From the NCBI GenBank assembly GCA_949282305.1, contig CASDPB010000021.1, forward strand, positions 1-64,000: a stretch of 64,000 nt of DNA, read 5' to 3'. Below the pieces are notes generated by a model. That model saw nothing but the letters and a program-made list of their open reading frames with translations, did not search any database and was not told the origin of the DNA. The stretch is from an uncultured Lentisphaeria bacterium. GTDB lineage: Bacteria; Verrucomicrobiota; Lentisphaeria; Victivallales; UBA1829. Both the position numbers and the translations under genes were made by a program. Of this stretch, positions 1 to 8,597 are shown one piece after another (the first letter of the stretch is position 1; each line of letters opens with the position of its first letter).

Positions 1-19
1 ACAAAAGAAACTTTTTCAT
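1..19 (-). CDS. 5' end of a paralogous TPR lipoprotein gene (cut by window edge)
   Basis: Only the first six codons are inside the window (ATG at 17-19 on the minus strand, reading MKKFLL). They match the start of the complete gene at 226..1263, and so does the whole upstream region, so this is almost certainly the start of a second copy. A GGGGA ribosome-binding stretch lies just upstream. The rest of the protein, and whether it is a TPR protein too, cannot be seen. Confidence 0.6.
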
Positions 20-75
20 CGCATCCCCTGAAAATTTTTGTAAACATAAGATAACATGCAAACACAAAAAAGTCA
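1..75. repeat. Leader repeat, copy 1 (pairs with 1245..1320)
   Basis: These bases closely match 1245..1320. Both copies hold a promoter, the 5' leader and the first codons (MKKFLL) of a minus-strand lipoprotein gene. Differences are scattered substitutions. This points to a tandem gene duplication that included the upstream region. Confidence 0.85.
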
Positions 76-76
76 A
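48..76 (-). promoter_or_regulatory. Sigma70-type promoter of the truncated paralogue
   Basis: On the minus strand TTGACT (71-76) is followed by a 17-base spacer and TATCTT (48-53). The same pair with the same spacing lies upstream of the second copy at 1292..1320; this conservation supports it. Confidence 0.55.
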
Positions 77-225
77 ATTAATATCTGACAACTAAAAAAA
101 AAGGTAAAACATCAACAGGAGGCGGAGAAGACACTCGGACATAAGAGCGATTTGCAAAAAAACATCGGAGGAAACAACAAGAATACCTACTGGCATATGC
201 AAAAGACACTGGCTGAGGAATAAAA

Positions 226-1263
226 TTATTTTCGCATGGACCAGCGCTCTTCCAACGCTTGCAGGGAATATAAGTTGCCTGCAAGCGTTTTATAATGGTC
301 GGCTTTCTCTTTTTCATTCATGGCATTATAAATTTTTCCTATGCCCAAAAACAGAAGAGCTTCACTTCTTTTATTCGGAAAGAATCCGCTTTTCTGCTTT
401 GCCATATTCAATGCCTTTTCGGATAAAAACAATGCCTCGGGATATGCTTTGTCAAGAAGAAGGATTTTCATGGCATAAATATAAGAAGTTGTCGGAAATT
501 CATGATTATTCACAAGCATATCAAAAACTTCCTTAAAATATTTCAATGCCTCTTTGTATTCATGACGTCGATAATAATATTTTCCAAAACGTTGAATAAC
601 AAAAGGATATAAGGAATCCACATTGGCTGTCTCATACTTGAAAAGCTCTTTCAGCTTCAATAAAGCATTCAACGCATCCTGATGCTTTCCCGCAGACTGA
701 AGAATTTGACTCTTTACAGTATAGTAAAAGAAAAAATGCTCCAATATATACTCCGAATAACGTTCTTCTCGACTCTCAAGCAGCTTGATTCTTTTTTCCG
801 CAAGATTCAAATAAAAATCACGTTTTCCGAAATTCCCCAATTTATCATGAACACTCGCCAAACCGATCTGCATCATCAGTTTTTCGTTTAAAATATCATC
901 CTGATCATAATCGGCAGCATCAACATCATCAAGATTATATTGCAGCGCTTTTTCAAAATAAGGGATGGACTGCGAGTATTTTTCAGACATATATTGCAGA
1001 ATTCCCATCCGCTGATTCGCCAGGTAATAAAGCAGTTTCAACCGGGGATCCTCATCATTCTCAAATTCTGTGTGATGATTCAACAATTCCATGAGATACA
1101 TTTCGGCTTTTTGTTTATCTCCGCGTTCATATGCCAGCCGAAAATTTTTATAAAGTCCTGATACCTTAAGAAAAATCTCCTCATCCGACATTTTCCGCTC
1201 CCCGCAGCCCGTCATGAAGCAGAAGACCAGAAGCGTAAATAAAAACAAAAGAAACTTTTTCAT
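226..1263 (-). CDS. TPR-repeat lipoprotein
   Basis: Protein of 345 residues. It starts with a lipoprotein signal peptide: MKK, a Phe/Leu-rich core and a lipobox ending TGC with the acylated Cys at residue 20. The rest is helical with TPR-like pairs (for example the stretches around RFGKYYYRRHEYKEALKYF and the C-terminal SEALLFLGIGKIYNAMNEKE), suggesting a protein-protein interaction scaffold anchored to a membrane. The ATG at 1263 is chosen over an upstream in-frame start because AGGGAGA lies just before it and the signal peptide starts there. It is transcribed from the promoter at 1292..1320. No enzyme motif is visible, so the role is unknown. A tandem paralogue begins at the window edge. 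Confidence 0.75.
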   Translation of the reverse strand: MKKFLLFLFTLLVFCFMTGCGERKMSDEEIFLKVSGLYKNFRLAYERGDKQKAEMYLMELLNHHTEFENDEDPRLKLLYYLANQRMGILQYMSEKYSQSIPYFEKALQYNLDDVDAADYDQDDILNEKLMMQIGLASVHDKLGNFGKRDFYLNLAEKRIKLLESREERYSEYILEHFFFYYTVKSQILQSAGKHQDALNALLKLKELFKYETANVDSLYPFVIQRFGKYYYRRHEYKEALKYFKEVFDMLVNNHEFPTTSYIYAMKILLLDKAYPEALFLSEKALNMAKQKSGFFPNKRSEALLFLGIGKIYNAMNEKEKADHYKTLAGNLYSLQALEERWSMRK

Positions 1264-1320
1264 CACATCTCCCTTAAATTTTTGTAAACATAAGATAACA
1301 TACAAATGCAAAAAAGTCAA
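1245..1320. repeat. Leader repeat, copy 2 (pairs with 1..75)
   Basis: Second copy of the promoter, leader and first codons seen at 1..75, in the same orientation about 1.24 kb away. That distance equals one gene plus spacer, as expected for tandem duplication. Confidence 0.85.
1292..1320 (-). promoter_or_regulatory. Sigma70-type promoter for the TPR lipoprotein
   Basis: Minus-strand TTGACT (1315-1320), 17-base spacer, TATCTT (1292-1297), about 30 bases before the ATG. It is conserved in the duplicated leader at 48..76. Confidence 0.6.
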
Positions 1321-1498
1321 CTCTTGACAACAATCAATTCTCAAGAATCAGCGCATTGGAGATCAAGCACCATGCGGAATATTTGGAACTATCACTGCCG
1401 CGACCAGCTGTGCGAGATCACGGCAGGACGGAATTTTACATGCAGTTATCCTTGCAATGCTTTTTTGTGACGGACCTCCTGACATGCCAACCATGTTT

Positions 1499-3406
1499 TC
1501 AATCAATTTTCCGGATCGTCATGGCGCGGAGCGCGTTCGCCACTGCGAGCAGTGCCACGCCGACATCCGCAAAAATGGCAAACCAGACGGTGGCATAGCC
1601 AAACAAGGCAAAAACCATGACCGCACACTTGAAACCAAGCGCCATGATGATGTTTTCCCAGACAATCCATTTTGTTTTACCGGCAATGCCGACTGCCGCA
1701 GCTATCCTGCCAATGTCATCCGTCATGATGACAACATCGGCAGCCTCAATCGCTGCATCAGAACCAATTCCGCCCATCGCAATCCCCAGATCGGCACGGG
1801 ACAGGACCGGAGCATCATTGATGCCGTCACCGACAAATGCGGTTTTCCGTCCCGGTGCCTCAGAAGCCATCAGCTTTTCAAGTTCCGCAATCTTATCCTG
1901 CGGCAAAAGTTCCGCACGACAGATGTCGATTCCAAGTTCATCGGCGACATCCTTTGCAATGGCGGCGTTGTCACCCGTCAGCATTGCAAGACGCGACACT
2001 CCCGCGGCGCGGACTCTCCGCAGGGCCTCATGGACTCCGGGGCGGAGCTCATCCGCGATCAGCAGACACCCAAGATACCGTCTGCCACGCGCCACATGGA
2101 CTGCTGTTCCGGAAAATTCCCGAACCTGCCCGACTCCAAGCTTCCTCATGAGTTTTGCATTGCCGGCATAAATCACGCAGTCCGCGGTCAAGACTTCAAT
2201 TCCCATTCCGGCGATTTCACGCACTTCGCTTTTTTCCCGGGACACCCTGCCGTATGCGGCAAGAACCGACTTGGCAATCGGATGGTTGGACTGTGCTTCC
2301 GCGAGAGCGGCATTATGCAGCAGTTCCTCCCTGGAAATCCCCGGTTCCGGGTGATACTCCACCACATGGAACACCCCCTGCGTCAGGGTTCCGGTCTTGT
2401 CGAAGGCAATACTTCCCAAACGGCTCAGCAGCTCCAGACAGTTGCTTCCCTTGACCAGAATGCCATTTCTTGCTGCACCGCCGATTCCGCCGAAAAAGCT
2501 CAGAGGAATGGAAAGCACCAGCGCACACGGACATGAGATAATCAGAAAGCTCAACGCCTTGTAAATCCATTCAGAGAAATTCCCGAATCCGGCAAGCGGC
2601 GGCACCACAGCGACCAGCAATGCCATGCCGACCACCAGCGGCGTGTAAATTCTCGCAAATTTTGTGATGAATTTCTCCGTAGGCGCTTTCTTGCCCGCCG
2701 CATTCCGCACGAGATCAAGAATCCTGGAGACCGTTGATTCCGCAAAAGGTCTCGTAACCTGAATTTCCAGTACACCATCCGTGCTGATCGTCCCTGAAAG
2801 CACCTCATCCCGGGGAGAGACCCGCCGGGGAACAGTCTCGCCAGTCAGTGCGCGCGTATCAAGAAACGCGCTCCCGCTCTGCACAATGCCGTCCAGAGGC
2901 ACTTTCTCTCCGGGCTTCACGACGACAATCTCTCTCAGAGCCACAGTCTCCGGTGCAACAGTAAGGATTCGACCGTCGCGCCTGACATTCGCATAATCGC
3001 TTCGCAGGTCCATCAGTTTTTCAATGTTTCTCCTTGACTTTGCAACCGCGGAATCCTGAAGATACTCCCCGATTCCGTAAAAAATCATCACGGATACCGC
3101 TTCCGGCATCTCTCCGATTGCAAACGCACCAATGGAGGCAAGTGCCATAAGAAAGTTTTCATCCAGAAAATCCCCTTTGAAAATATTGCGGACAGCCTCC
3201 AGCAGCACGTTTCCCCCGGCAAGCAGATAAGCTGCTCCAAACAACGCGACTCTGAATGTTTCAGGGAGCGGCGCATACACGGCGGCGACGGTCAGAGCCA
3301 AAGCCCCTCCCAGCAGGAATAGTGTATTCCTGAAGCTCCTTTCCACGCCATGTTCATGACTGCAGCAATGTTCATGTGATTGATGTGATTTCATCAGACT
3401 TTCCAT
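1499..3406 (-). CDS. Heavy-metal P1B-type ATPase, Zn/Cd/Pb type
   Basis: Protein of 635 residues that would export divalent metal ions across the inner membrane using ATP. Visible P-type motifs: TGE at 188-190 (actuator), the membrane CPC at 292-294, DKTGT at 336-340 with the phosphorylated Asp, HP at 375-376, TGDN at 477-480 and GDGIND at 526-531. The last membrane segment carries the ADVGVALL...NALR pattern of ZntA/CadA pumps rather than the motifs of copper pumps. There is no N-terminal HMA domain. Instead residues 7-20 form a His/Cys cluster (HQSHEHCCSHEHG) that could bind metal. AAAGGAG ten bases before the ATG supports the start. It lies directly downstream of a CsoR-type regulator and its operator. 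Confidence 0.93.
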   Translation of the reverse strand: MESLMKSHQSHEHCCSHEHGVERSFRNTLFLLGGALALTVAAVYAPLPETFRVALFGAAYLLAGGNVLLEAVRNIFKGDFLDENFLMALASIGAFAIGEMPEAVSVMIFYGIGEYLQDSAVAKSRRNIEKLMDLRSDYANVRRDGRILTVAPETVALREIVVVKPGEKVPLDGIVQSGSAFLDTRALTGETVPRRVSPRDEVLSGTISTDGVLEIQVTRPFAESTVSRILDLVRNAAGKKAPTEKFITKFARIYTPLVVGMALLVAVVPPLAGFGNFSEWIYKALSFLIISCPCALVLSIPLSFFGGIGGAARNGILVKGSNCLELLSRLGSIAFDKTGTLTQGVFHVVEYHPEPGISREELLHNAALAEAQSNHPIAKSVLAAYGRVSREKSEVREIAGMGIEVLTADCVIYAGNAKLMRKLGVGQVREFSGTAVHVARGRRYLGCLLIADELRPGVHEALRRVRAAGVSRLAMLTGDNAAIAKDVADELGIDICRAELLPQDKIAELEKLMASEAPGRKTAFVGDGINDAPVLSRADLGIAMGGIGSDAAIEAADVVIMTDDIGRIAAAVGIAGKTKWIVWENIIMALGFKCAVMVFALFGYATVWFAIFADVGVALLAVANALRAMTIRKID

Positions 3407-3429
3407 TTTGTCAATGCTCCTTTCATTGT

Positions 3430-3457
3430 TATATACCTATACCCGTATAGGTATCAA
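3430..3457 (-). promoter_or_regulatory. Promoter with CsoR-type palindromic operator for the metal ATPase
   Basis: A palindrome with ten-base arms (ATACCTATAC / GTATAGGTAT) and a two-base centre covers 3433-3454. On the minus strand it overlaps TTGATA (3452-3457) and TATATA (3430-3435), which are 16 bases apart, so the operator fills the whole promoter spacer. A bound repressor would block RNA polymerase. The upstream neighbour encodes a CsoR-family sensor. Confidence 0.7.
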
Positions 3458-3502
3458 TATATGACAATTTCACCGGAAGTCAAGCTGAAAAAAAGAAAAA
3501 AA

Positions 3503-3778
3503 TTATGACATTCTGGAAAAATGCTCAAGAGCTTTGGAAAAATCGGACAAAGTCTTCTCCGCATCTCCGTGCTCAATGCCGTAACGCACGCAATGTTTCA
3601 AGTGTCCCTCAAGGATGATCTGCCCGATCTTGTGAAGCGCGCTCTTTGCCGCATTGATCTGAATCAGGACATCTTCACATGGAACGTCTTTATCAATCAT
3701 CTTCTCTACCGCATTCAGCTGACCGACCACTTTCCGGAGACGCAGATGCAGTTGTTCCGGTTCCATACATTGTTTCAT
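3503..3778 (-). CDS. CsoR/FrmR-family metal-sensing repressor
   Basis: Protein of 91 residues, all-helical DUF156 family. Family members bind DNA without a helix-turn-helix and leave it on binding metal. The CsoR Cys-His-Cys ligand set is present: Cys34 (DVPCEDV), His59 and Cys63 (EGHLKHC). The start is the ATG at 3778, with GGGAG eight bases upstream; longer in-frame starts add a sequence unlike the family. The gene sits 96 bases upstream of the P1B ATPase with the palindromic operator between them. A C-H-C ligand set is best known for Cu(I), while the pump looks Zn/Cd-type, so the metal is uncertain. Confidence 0.88.
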   Translation of the reverse strand: MKQCMEPEQLHLRLRKVVGQLNAVEKMIDKDVPCEDVLIQINAAKSALHKIGQIILEGHLKHCVRYGIEHGDAEKTLSDFSKALEHFSRMS

Positions 3779-3915
3779 AATCTTTGCTCCCATGAATTTA
3801 TCGGGGTAAGATAGCCTGCCGGACATAAAAATCAAGGAAAAAAGAAGGCGCACAGCCGCATCAAGAGATATTTTCCTCCATCGCCCCCACCGGAAAAAAC
3901 GTTTCCGCGCGGCAG

Positions 3916-3950
3916 AAAAAAACACCCCGGGAGACTTTGCCGCGGGGTGC
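3916..3950 (-). terminator. Rho-independent terminator of the small secreted-protein gene
   Basis: On the minus strand a CACCCCG stem (3943-3949) pairs with CGGGGTG (3923-3929) and is followed by seven T (3922-3916). It lies just after the stop of the gene at 3980..4465. Confidence 0.75.
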
Positions 3951-3979
3951 TTCCCATATTCCGGACTGTTTCAGAAATT

Positions 3980-4465
3980 TTATTCCGCCTGAGTTAATGT
4001 GATATTGCGGAAAGACGCCTCTCCCGTCACTTTGCGGAAAAGCACATAAAAGCTCAAGCTCCTGATCGGTTTTGCGGGAGTGTAGGTTGCCTGCGCCTTT
4101 TCCCAGTCATGAGTGCCGCCTTTGAAATTGGCAAGGTGCCCCCAGACTTTGCTGCCATCCGCCAAAACGATGTCAAGATAGAGACAGTAATTTCCCCACA
4201 GCGCCCCCTTTGCATCCACCGCCCTGCTCTCCGCGGAAAAAGTAATTGCCTTGGGAGCAGTCTGATTCAAAACGACGCGCTGAACGACTCCGCCGTTTCT
4301 GTCGGGTTCCGCATTTTTGCAGGTAATCACACCGGTCTTTGCATCGACTGCGGTGGTTTTTGTCCCTCCGTAGAGCCTCCAGTTGCTCTTCAGAAGATTC
4401 GCCTCCTGTGCAACCACTCCCATTGCGAGTCCGCAGACAACAGCCGCCACTGCCATCACTTTCAT
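3980..4465 (-). CDS. Small secreted beta-sandwich-like protein
   Basis: Protein of 161 residues. AGGAG seven bases before the ATG at 4465 selects this start over three in-frame ATGs further upstream. Residues 1-19 form a signal peptide ending in VVA-Q. The mature part alternates short beta-like stretches with aromatic residues (NWRLYGG, WGNYCLYLDIVLADG, HDWEKAQATY, SLSFYVLFRK), resembling carbohydrate-binding modules found at the ends of larger glycosidases. No catalytic motif is visible. A binding role on a sugar is a guess. It has its own terminator and no obvious operon partner. Confidence 0.6.
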   Translation of the reverse strand: MKVMAVAAVVCGLAMGVVAQEANLLKSNWRLYGGTKTTAVDAKTGVITCKNAEPDRNGGVVQRVVLNQTAPKAITFSAESRAVDAKGALWGNYCLYLDIVLADGSKVWGHLANFKGGTHDWEKAQATYTPAKPIRSLSFYVLFRKVTGEASFRNITLTQAE

Positions 4466-4702
4466 AGCAACACTCCTCTTTTTCATAGTCCGTATCATTG
4501 CGTCCCGGTTAAATATCTTCCTGCTCAACAGAAAAATCAAGCGGGAAAAGATGAAATTGACTGCTTTTCAGAGGAATATGCTGAAACAGGCCGCGGGAAA
4601 GCGGCATCATGCACCGTATCGGTATTCCACCGTGCCGCCGGTTCCGTGATCTCCGGCGGTTCAGGCGGCACGGACTGCTGTTCCCGCAGCTCCTTTCCGG
4701 AA

Positions 4703-5881
4703 TCAGAAATGATCCAGATCCGTATGCAGTTTATCCATTTTCGGACTGAACGGAACAGCTCCCTTGTCCGTGATCTCATAACCGGTCTCGATGCGGACGC
4801 CGTTGAATTCCGGATGTCCGAAGAAACTTACGTCCACACAGACCGTCATCCCCGGCACCAGCACATCATCGCTGTTCGGTCCGAAGAAGGGGCATTCCGC
4901 CTCATTCAGACCGATCGTATGCACAAACGGGCAGACAAGGTTCTTTTCAAAGCCATGCTTATTGAAGTAGGCACGTGCCGGGGCGTCAATCTCACGCCCG
5001 GTCAACCCGACTTTCAGCATATCCTTTGTCAGGCAGAATGCCTCGCGCAGATATTTCATGCACTCGATCTGTTTTGCGGAATAGGTTCCGTTCGCGGGGA
5101 GCGCGTCGCCGACCACTCCGGCATAACCGCGGATCTTCGGAGCAATGCCGATCATCACCAGTTCTCCGTCTTCCATTACTTTTGTGGTAGCCGTCGGAAC
5201 GACCGCGTTCCCGCGTTTGCCGCTGCCGACAATCGCCGAAAAGCCGAATCCCGTCGCACCGCGGCTGCGAGCCGCATATTCGCCCGCCGCGGCAACCTGT
5301 ATTTCGGTGTTTCCGACCCGGATCATCTCCTTCATCGCTTCATAGCTGAGATCCGCCAGTTGGAACGCGGCGCGGATCTGCTCGATCTCCCAGGTTGATT
5401 TGTGGTAGCGCAGATTCAGGAATTCGGAAGTGATGTCAACCATTTCGACACCGACAAAACCGTCCGTGATGCCCTTGTGACATCCGTAAGGCATCCGGTC
5501 ACCGCCGACGATGCCGATACGTTTCACGGTTCCGAGATTCGCATTGAGTTCGGCGAATAGATGCGGAAAATCAATGATTGACGCCGCCGGATACTCTTCG
5601 TCCGGCACCATGAACACCGGGAAGTTGCGTGTTTCGGTGATTGCGCTGTCCTGCTTCGCGAACGGTTCGCTTTCCGGTCCGCCCAGCAGAAGCGGCGTCC
5701 CTTTGCGCGGCACCAGCACGGCCCCGCTTTCAAACTGCGGACACCAGCCGGTCAGATACCAGCCGTTCCCGATGTTGAACTCGTCATAGTAGACAAGCGC
5801 AAGATCAAGATTTCTCTCCTCAAGAATCTTCCGCACCGCCGCAAGGCGCTTTTCGCTTTCGCTTTTGACCAGATACCCCAT
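4703..5881 (-). CDS. M24-fold (creatinase/Xaa-Pro peptidase-like) hydrolase
   Basis: Protein of 392 residues with the two-domain layout of prolidases and creatinases: an N-terminal creatinase-N domain (about 1-155) and a C-terminal pita-bread domain (about 165-385). By eye the metal-binding set is incomplete. The HTIGL His (321) and the RIETG Glu (365) are present, but the usual DxG and second Asp positions read as Gly in the segment MIGIAPKIRGYAGVVGD, and Glu of the GMxxxxE motif is Asp350. That resembles metal-free creatinase more than aminopeptidase P. GGAGG six bases before ATG 5881 supports the start. It is divergent from a LacI regulator with a perfect palindrome between them. The substrate is unknown. 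Confidence 0.75.
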   Translation of the reverse strand: MGYLVKSESEKRLAAVRKILEERNLDLALVYYDEFNIGNGWYLTGWCPQFESGAVLVPRKGTPLLLGGPESEPFAKQDSAITETRNFPVFMVPDEEYPAASIIDFPHLFAELNANLGTVKRIGIVGGDRMPYGCHKGITDGFVGVEMVDITSEFLNLRYHKSTWEIEQIRAAFQLADLSYEAMKEMIRVGNTEIQVAAAGEYAARSRGATGFGFSAIVGSGKRGNAVVPTATTKVMEDGELVMIGIAPKIRGYAGVVGDALPANGTYSAKQIECMKYLREAFCLTKDMLKVGLTGREIDAPARAYFNKHGFEKNLVCPFVHTIGLNEAECPFFGPNSDDVLVPGMTVCVDVSFFGHPEFNGVRIETGYEITDKGAVPFSPKMDKLHTDLDHF

Positions 5882-5902
5882 GAACAACCTCCGTTTTTAT
5901 TA

Positions 5903-5916
5903 TGTTAAATTTAACA
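5903..5916. promoter_or_regulatory. Palindromic operator candidate in the divergent M24/LacI region
   Basis: TGTTAAATTTAACA is a perfect 14-base palindrome, followed within a few bases by another half site TGTTAATT. It sits between divergent genes for an M24-fold enzyme and a LacI-family regulator, the usual place for that regulator's operator. The centre is AT rather than the CG common for LacI proteins. Confidence 0.5.
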
Positions 5917-5975
5917 ATATAATGTTAATTATAGTCTTCATTTAAAATAAAGCAACCACCGGAATGAAAAAAACA

Positions 5976-6004
5976 TTGAAATTTTGCACTTGGCGTGATA
6001 TTTT
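5976..6004 (+). promoter_or_regulatory. Promoter of the LacI gene, possibly giving a leaderless mRNA
   Basis: TTGAAA (5976-5981), 17-base spacer, TATTTT (5999-6004). The start codon is at 6014, ten bases after the -10 box, and no Shine-Dalgarno sequence precedes it. Confidence 0.4.
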
Positions 6005-6013
6005 TACGGCATT

Positions 6014-7042
6014 ATGATAAAACAAAAGCGGAACAACATCTCTCTGGACTCCATCGCGGCGGAATGCGGCGTCAGCCCCATGACCGTCAGCCGTGCGCTG
6101 CGCCAGCTTCCGACCGTTTCCGAGGAGACAAGAAAACGTGTCTTTGAAACGGCGGCGCGCCTCGGCTATCTGCGCACGACCCGCGCCGGGCGGAAGGCGA
6201 CTTTTCATGAACAGCTCCACTCACGGCCCGTCCAGATTATCGCGGGAGAGGGAAAGGAAGGAATGGGACGGTTCCACTCGGAACTGACCCTTTCGCTGGT
6301 GCGTCTTCTCGCCGCGAAACGTTATGAATGCGTCATTCGGGTTTCCGACGGCAACTACAAGGAGTTCACGCGGATGCTTGCCGTCGCGGGCAAGGCGGAC
6401 GTGGAAGCCAGTCTGATCATCGGCAACTTCAGTGAAAAGGAACGCTGTTCCCTGCTCACCGCCCTGCCCGGCGCCATCCTGCTGGACGACACGGGAAAAG
6501 ACGTCATCGAATCCGTTTACAGCTCCTTTTCCTTTGACAACACACGGGCGGCGGCGCTGGCCACAAGGCATCTTCTCTCCTCCGGCAGAACAAGAATCGC
6601 GCTTGTTTCAGGGCCGAAAGAACATTTCTTCACAAGGGAAATCGAGGCGGGCTACCGCGACAGCCTGTCCGCCGCGGGAATAGAGCCGGACGACAATCTC
6701 ATCTGCTACACGGATTTCACAACACGCGCGGCGGCGGACGCCGTGAAATCCCTGCTGGAACGGAACGTGAAGTTCGATGCCGTTTTCACGAACGACGAGA
6801 TGGCGGGCGGAGTCTACCGCCCCCTTCTGAAACGCAGACTCCGCATACCGGAGGACATTGCGGTCTGCGGCTGCGACGGACTGCCCGTCGGGGAACAGCT
6901 TTATCCTCAGCTGACCACGATCATTCTCGATCACCGGCAACTTGCGCGTCAGGTCATCGACAAAATCACGAATCAGGATCTCGCACTGACTCCTGTCCGT
7001 GTCCGTCTGCTTCCCAGTCTGCAAATCAGGGAAAGCACCTGA
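6014..7042 (+). CDS. LacI-family transcriptional regulator
   Basis: Protein of 342 residues. Residues 8-30 form the LacI helix-turn-helix (SLDSIAAECGVSPMTVSRAL), followed by a hinge and a periplasmic-binding-like sensor domain with typical segments (LLDDTGK, RIALVSGP, DAVFTNDEMAGGVY, EDIAVCGCDG, TTIILD). It should bind DNA as a dimer and respond to a sugar or related small molecule. It is divergent from the M24-fold hydrolase, with the palindrome at 5903..5916 as likely operator, and lies 180 bases upstream of a GH4 glycosidase, so either could be its target. The start codon lacks a ribosome-binding site. Confidence 0.88.
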   Translation: MIKQKRNNISLDSIAAECGVSPMTVSRALRQLPTVSEETRKRVFETAARLGYLRTTRAGRKATFHEQLHSRPVQIIAGEGKEGMGRFHSELTLSLVRLLAAKRYECVIRVSDGNYKEFTRMLAVAGKADVEASLIIGNFSEKERCSLLTALPGAILLDDTGKDVIESVYSSFSFDNTRAAALATRHLLSSGRTRIALVSGPKEHFFTREIEAGYRDSLSAAGIEPDDNLICYTDFTTRAAADAVKSLLERNVKFDAVFTNDEMAGGVYRPLLKRRLRIPEDIAVCGCDGLPVGEQLYPQLTTIILDHRQLARQVIDKITNQDLALTPVRVRLLPSLQIREST

Positions 7043-7222
7043 TTCCGGCTCTTCACCGCAGTTCCCGGCGCGTCAAAATCCACATTACAGCACAAAATTA
7101 CCATGATTAGCACATAAGTTTTATACTTTTAGAGAAAAGAGGCTTTCTTTTTATCTTTTTCCCCTTATATTTTTTATATAAGCGAGTTTCAAAGTTACTC
7201 ACCAAACAAAGAGGAAAACAAA

Positions 7223-8578
7223 ATGGCCAAGATCACATTCATGGGAGCCGGCAGCACGGTATTCGCAAAAAACGTGCTCGGCGACTGTCTGTGCAGGGAA
7301 GCGCTGAAAGATTCCCACATCGCGCTCTATGACATCAACAGGGAGCGTCTCATCGAATCCGAGAAGATGCTCACCACGCTTAATCAGAACATCAACGCCG
7401 GACGCGCGAAAATCACGACGCATCTGGGCGTCGCAAACCGCAAGAAAGCACTCAAAGGAGCCGACTTCGTGGTCAATGCGATCCAGGTCGGCGGCTATGA
7501 GCCCTCCACAGTGATCGACTTCGAGATTCCCAAGAAATACGGACTGCGCCAGACGATCGCCGACACCCTCGGCATCGGCGGAATTTTCCGTGCGCTCCGC
7601 ACAATTCCCGTGATGCTTGATTTCGCAAAAGACATGGAGGAAGTCTGCCCGAACGCATGGTTCCTCAATTATACAAATCCCATGGCAATGCTCACCGGCG
7701 CGATGCTCCGCGGCACCTCCATAAAGACCGTCGGGCTCTGCCACTCGGTCCAGGTCTGCGCGCAGTCGCTCCTTTCAACGCTCAATCTCTACGATGAAAA
7801 GAAGGACGGCCCGTTCGACGCCCTCGGCTACCGCGCAAAAATCGCCGGAATCAACCACATGGCATGGCTCCTCGAACTCACGAAAGACGGCAAGGACATT
7901 TACCCGCAGATGCGCAAGCTCGGTCCGAAGATCGTGAAGAAATACCGCGGCGGCAAAGAAAAACACGGCAATCTGATCCGCCTTGAAATGATGAACCGCT
8001 TCGGCTACTACGTCACGGAATCCAGCGAACACAATGCGGAATACGCCCCCTACTGGATCAAGTCGGCATATCCCGAACTCATCGACGAATATTTCATCCC
8101 GCTGGACGAGTATCCGCGCCGCTGTGTCAACCAGATCAAAAGCTGGAAGAAACAGTATAAAGACATCTGCGGCAATCCGAAGCTCGATCACAAACTTTCC
8201 CAGGAATACGGTTCCGGCATCATGAATGCCATCGTGACGAACACCCCCTACCAGATCGGCGGAAACGTCATGAACAACGGACTCATCACCAACCTGCCGT
8301 CCAACGCGGTGGTCGAAGTTCCGTGTCTCGTCGATTCCAACGGTGTTCAGGGCACCTACGTCGGAGCCCTGCCTCCGCAGTGCGCGGCAATGAACATGAC
8401 CAACATCAATGTTCAGCTGCTCACAATCGAAGCGGCACTCACGCTCAAACGCGAACATATCTATCATGCGGCAATGCTTGACCCGCATACAAGTTCGGAA
8501 CTCAACATCGACGATATCATCGCGATGTGCGACGATCTCATCGAAGCTCACGGAGACATGCTCCCGAAATATCATTGA
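7223..8578 (+). CDS. GH4 alpha-galactosidase/alpha-glucosidase (MelA-like)
   Basis: Protein of 451 residues, a usual length for family GH4. These enzymes use NAD and a divalent metal and cleave glycosides by oxidation, elimination and reduction. The N-terminal Rossmann segment is MAKITFMGAGSTVFAKN. Asn149-Pro153 (NYTNP) and Cys173-His174 in LCHSVQ are the family's metal/substrate motifs; CHSV is typical of the MelA branch. GINHMAWLLEL and the TNTPYQIGGNV segment also fit. There is no signal peptide, so it acts in the cytoplasm on imported oligosaccharide. AGAGG precedes the ATG. A hairpin follows the gene and an XRE-cupin regulator lies downstream. Confidence 0.9.
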   Translation: MAKITFMGAGSTVFAKNVLGDCLCREALKDSHIALYDINRERLIESEKMLTTLNQNINAGRAKITTHLGVANRKKALKGADFVVNAIQVGGYEPSTVIDFEIPKKYGLRQTIADTLGIGGIFRALRTIPVMLDFAKDMEEVCPNAWFLNYTNPMAMLTGAMLRGTSIKTVGLCHSVQVCAQSLLSTLNLYDEKKDGPFDALGYRAKIAGINHMAWLLELTKDGKDIYPQMRKLGPKIVKKYRGGKEKHGNLIRLEMMNRFGYYVTESSEHNAEYAPYWIKSAYPELIDEYFIPLDEYPRRCVNQIKSWKKQYKDICGNPKLDHKLSQEYGSGIMNAIVTNTPYQIGGNVMNNGLITNLPSNAVVEVPCLVDSNGVQGTYVGALPPQCAAMNMTNINVQLLTIEAALTLKREHIYHAAMLDPHTSSELNIDDIIAMCDDLIEAHGDMLPKYH

Positions 8579-8597
8579 GCATAACCGCTGAACCGCA

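Noticed and set aside
1457-2536. A 359-codon frame opposite the metal ATPase
   Set aside because: Shadow frame; all P-type motifs are on the other strand.
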